This document shows positions 5,569 through 6,261 of a stretch of DNA of 6,261 nucleotides, one piece after another. The notes beneath the pieces were generated by a model. That model did not search any database. It worked only from the letters and a program-made list of their open reading frames with translations, and was not told the origin of the DNA. A program made the translations under genes and the position numbers. The DNA lies in contig JACPVY010000047.1 of NCBI GenBank assembly GCA_016197345.1, forward strand, positions 1 through 6,261, written 5' to 3'. Origin of the DNA: Burkholderiales bacterium. Lineage in GTDB: Bacteria > Pseudomonadota > Gammaproteobacteria > Burkholderiales > Burkholderiaceae_D. The first letter of the stretch is position 1. Every line of letters starts with the position of its first letter.

Positions 5569-6261
5569 ATGGGCTGGCTACAGCGCTTGTTTGGTGATAA
5601 ATCCGCAAAACCAACAGAGGAAGACGATACCCCTGCTACTGCGCCACCTGCTGCCGTCGCCCCGATTGCCCCAGCGGCTGCGAAGAGCGTCGTTCCTGCA
5701 CCAGCCACCACACCTGCTCCTAATGCAGCATCCACCCCAGCATCGGCACCATCTGCCGCGAACGCTACTAGCGCAAGTAGTGCTGGTAATGCTAGCAATG
5801 CGAGCAATGCAAATAAGGACGTCGCCTATGGCGCGACTTGGGAGCAGCGCAATGATGCTAATGCCAACTTCTATGACTGGCTATTCGATAATAACGAAAG
5901 CTCGGAATTTGAAACGACGCCGATTGAAAATGAAATTCTCGAGGCGCTCGATAAGCTGGTCAAAGGCAAGCAATCTGGTGCCAATTTGGTCAAGCGTTTG
6001 CCGGGGGTGATTCCGCAATTACTGCAAAGCTTACGCACTGAAAATTTTTCTGGCGCAGAGTTGTCGCGCAAAATTTCGCATGATGTGGTGCTCGTCGCAG
6101 CCGTGATACGCATCGCTAATAGTTCGATGTATAACCCAACCCAAACCATCACTAGCATCGAGCATGCGGTACTGATCTTGGGTCAAAATGGCTTGCGGCA
6201 ATTGATTACGGGCGTCGCTTTCCGCCCGATTATTGATCTCAATTCCGGTCATTACACCAAG
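5569..6261 (+). CDS. HDOD domain-containing signalling protein (3' end beyond window)
   Basis: The start ATG 5569 has GAGGT 5 bases upstream, and 231 codons are present without a stop, so the gene continues past 6261. The N-terminus MGWLQRLFGDK is short and amphipathic, and could associate with the membrane or a partner. Residues 13-82 are a low-complexity Ala/Pro/Ser/Thr/Asn linker, probably unstructured. A conserved-looking segment WEQRNDANANFYDWLFDN (91-108) leads into the HDOD domain from ~121. Typical HDOD features are LPGVIPQLLQSL (144-155), ISHDVVLVAAVIRIANSSMY (169-188), and SIEHAVLILGQNGLRQLI (196-213). HDOD is related to the HD phosphohydrolases but usually lacks their metal ligands. 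Such proteins act in signalling, motility or stress control rather than as known enzymes. It is divergent from argF. Output partners and any further C-terminal domain are not visible here. Confidence 0.88.
   Translation, partial: MGWLQRLFGDKSAKPTEEDDTPATAPPAAVAPIAPAAAKSVVPAPATTPAPNAASTPASAPSAANATSASSAGNASNASNANKDVAYGATWEQRNDANANFYDWLFDNNESSEFETTPIENEILEALDKLVKGKQSGANLVKRLPGVIPQLLQSLRTENFSGAELSRKISHDVVLVAAVIRIANSSMYNPTQTITSIEHAVLILGQNGLRQLITGVAFRPIIDLNSGHYTK
5788..5814 (+). repeat. Three 9-base tandem units in the HDOD linker
   Basis: AATGCTAGC, AATGCGAGC and AATGCAAAT repeat in phase with the reading frame, encoding Asn-Ala-Ser, Asn-Ala-Ser, Asn-Ala-Asn at linker residues 74-82. The repeat may vary in copy number by slippage without breaking the frame. 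Confidence 0.5.

Noticed and set aside
5523..6252. Minus-strand frames opposite the HDOD gene
   Set aside because: Ala/Gly-rich translations are the mirror of the Ala/Pro/Ser linker, and the rest is antisense to the HDOD domain.

Overview
The window looks like chromosome from a Gram-negative, flagellated bacterium with moderate GC. The best guess is a betaproteobacterium of the Neisseriales type (Chitinibacteraceae or Chromobacteriaceae-like). This is inferred from the ~405-residue-type argininosuccinate synthase, the LeuE-type exporter, the DUF2798 and HDOD proteins, and paired REP-like repeats between genes. The species cannot be named from the sequence alone.

Layout, left to right. Bases 1-314 hold the C-terminal end of a flagellar export protein (FlhA), plus strand. 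A plus-strand hypothetical protein follows, with clear coding character from about 384 to 968. Both of its ends are doubtful: an in-frame TGA lies upstream at 375, and codon use changes after an A5 run at 964-968. It converges on a minus-strand amino-acid exporter (leuE, start corrected to 1763). The gene-free stretch 1764-2228 carries a REP-like inverted pair and a hairpin behind argG.

The centre is an arginine biosynthesis block on the minus strand. In transcription order it is argF (ornithine carbamoyltransferase), a VOC/glyoxalase-fold protein, a gap filled by a second inverted repeat pair, a small DUF2798 membrane protein, and argG (argininosuccinate synthase). ArgF makes citrulline and ArgG condenses it with aspartate, so two consecutive steps of the pathway are encoded close together. 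argG is damaged: after residue 296 about 85-90 residues are missing. The authentic last 24 codons and stop survive downstream in another frame (2237-2311), so the reading frame ends in 27 unrelated residues.

Right of argF a divergent intergenic region (5121-5568) leads to a plus-strand HDOD-domain protein, a signalling-type protein with a long Ala/Pro/Ser linker, which runs off the window at 6261.

No tRNA, rRNA, CRISPR array, transposase or phage gene was seen. The argG lesion is the most notable observation. The two repeat families and the broken-looking hypothetical gene come next. I found no convincing new multi-gene system.
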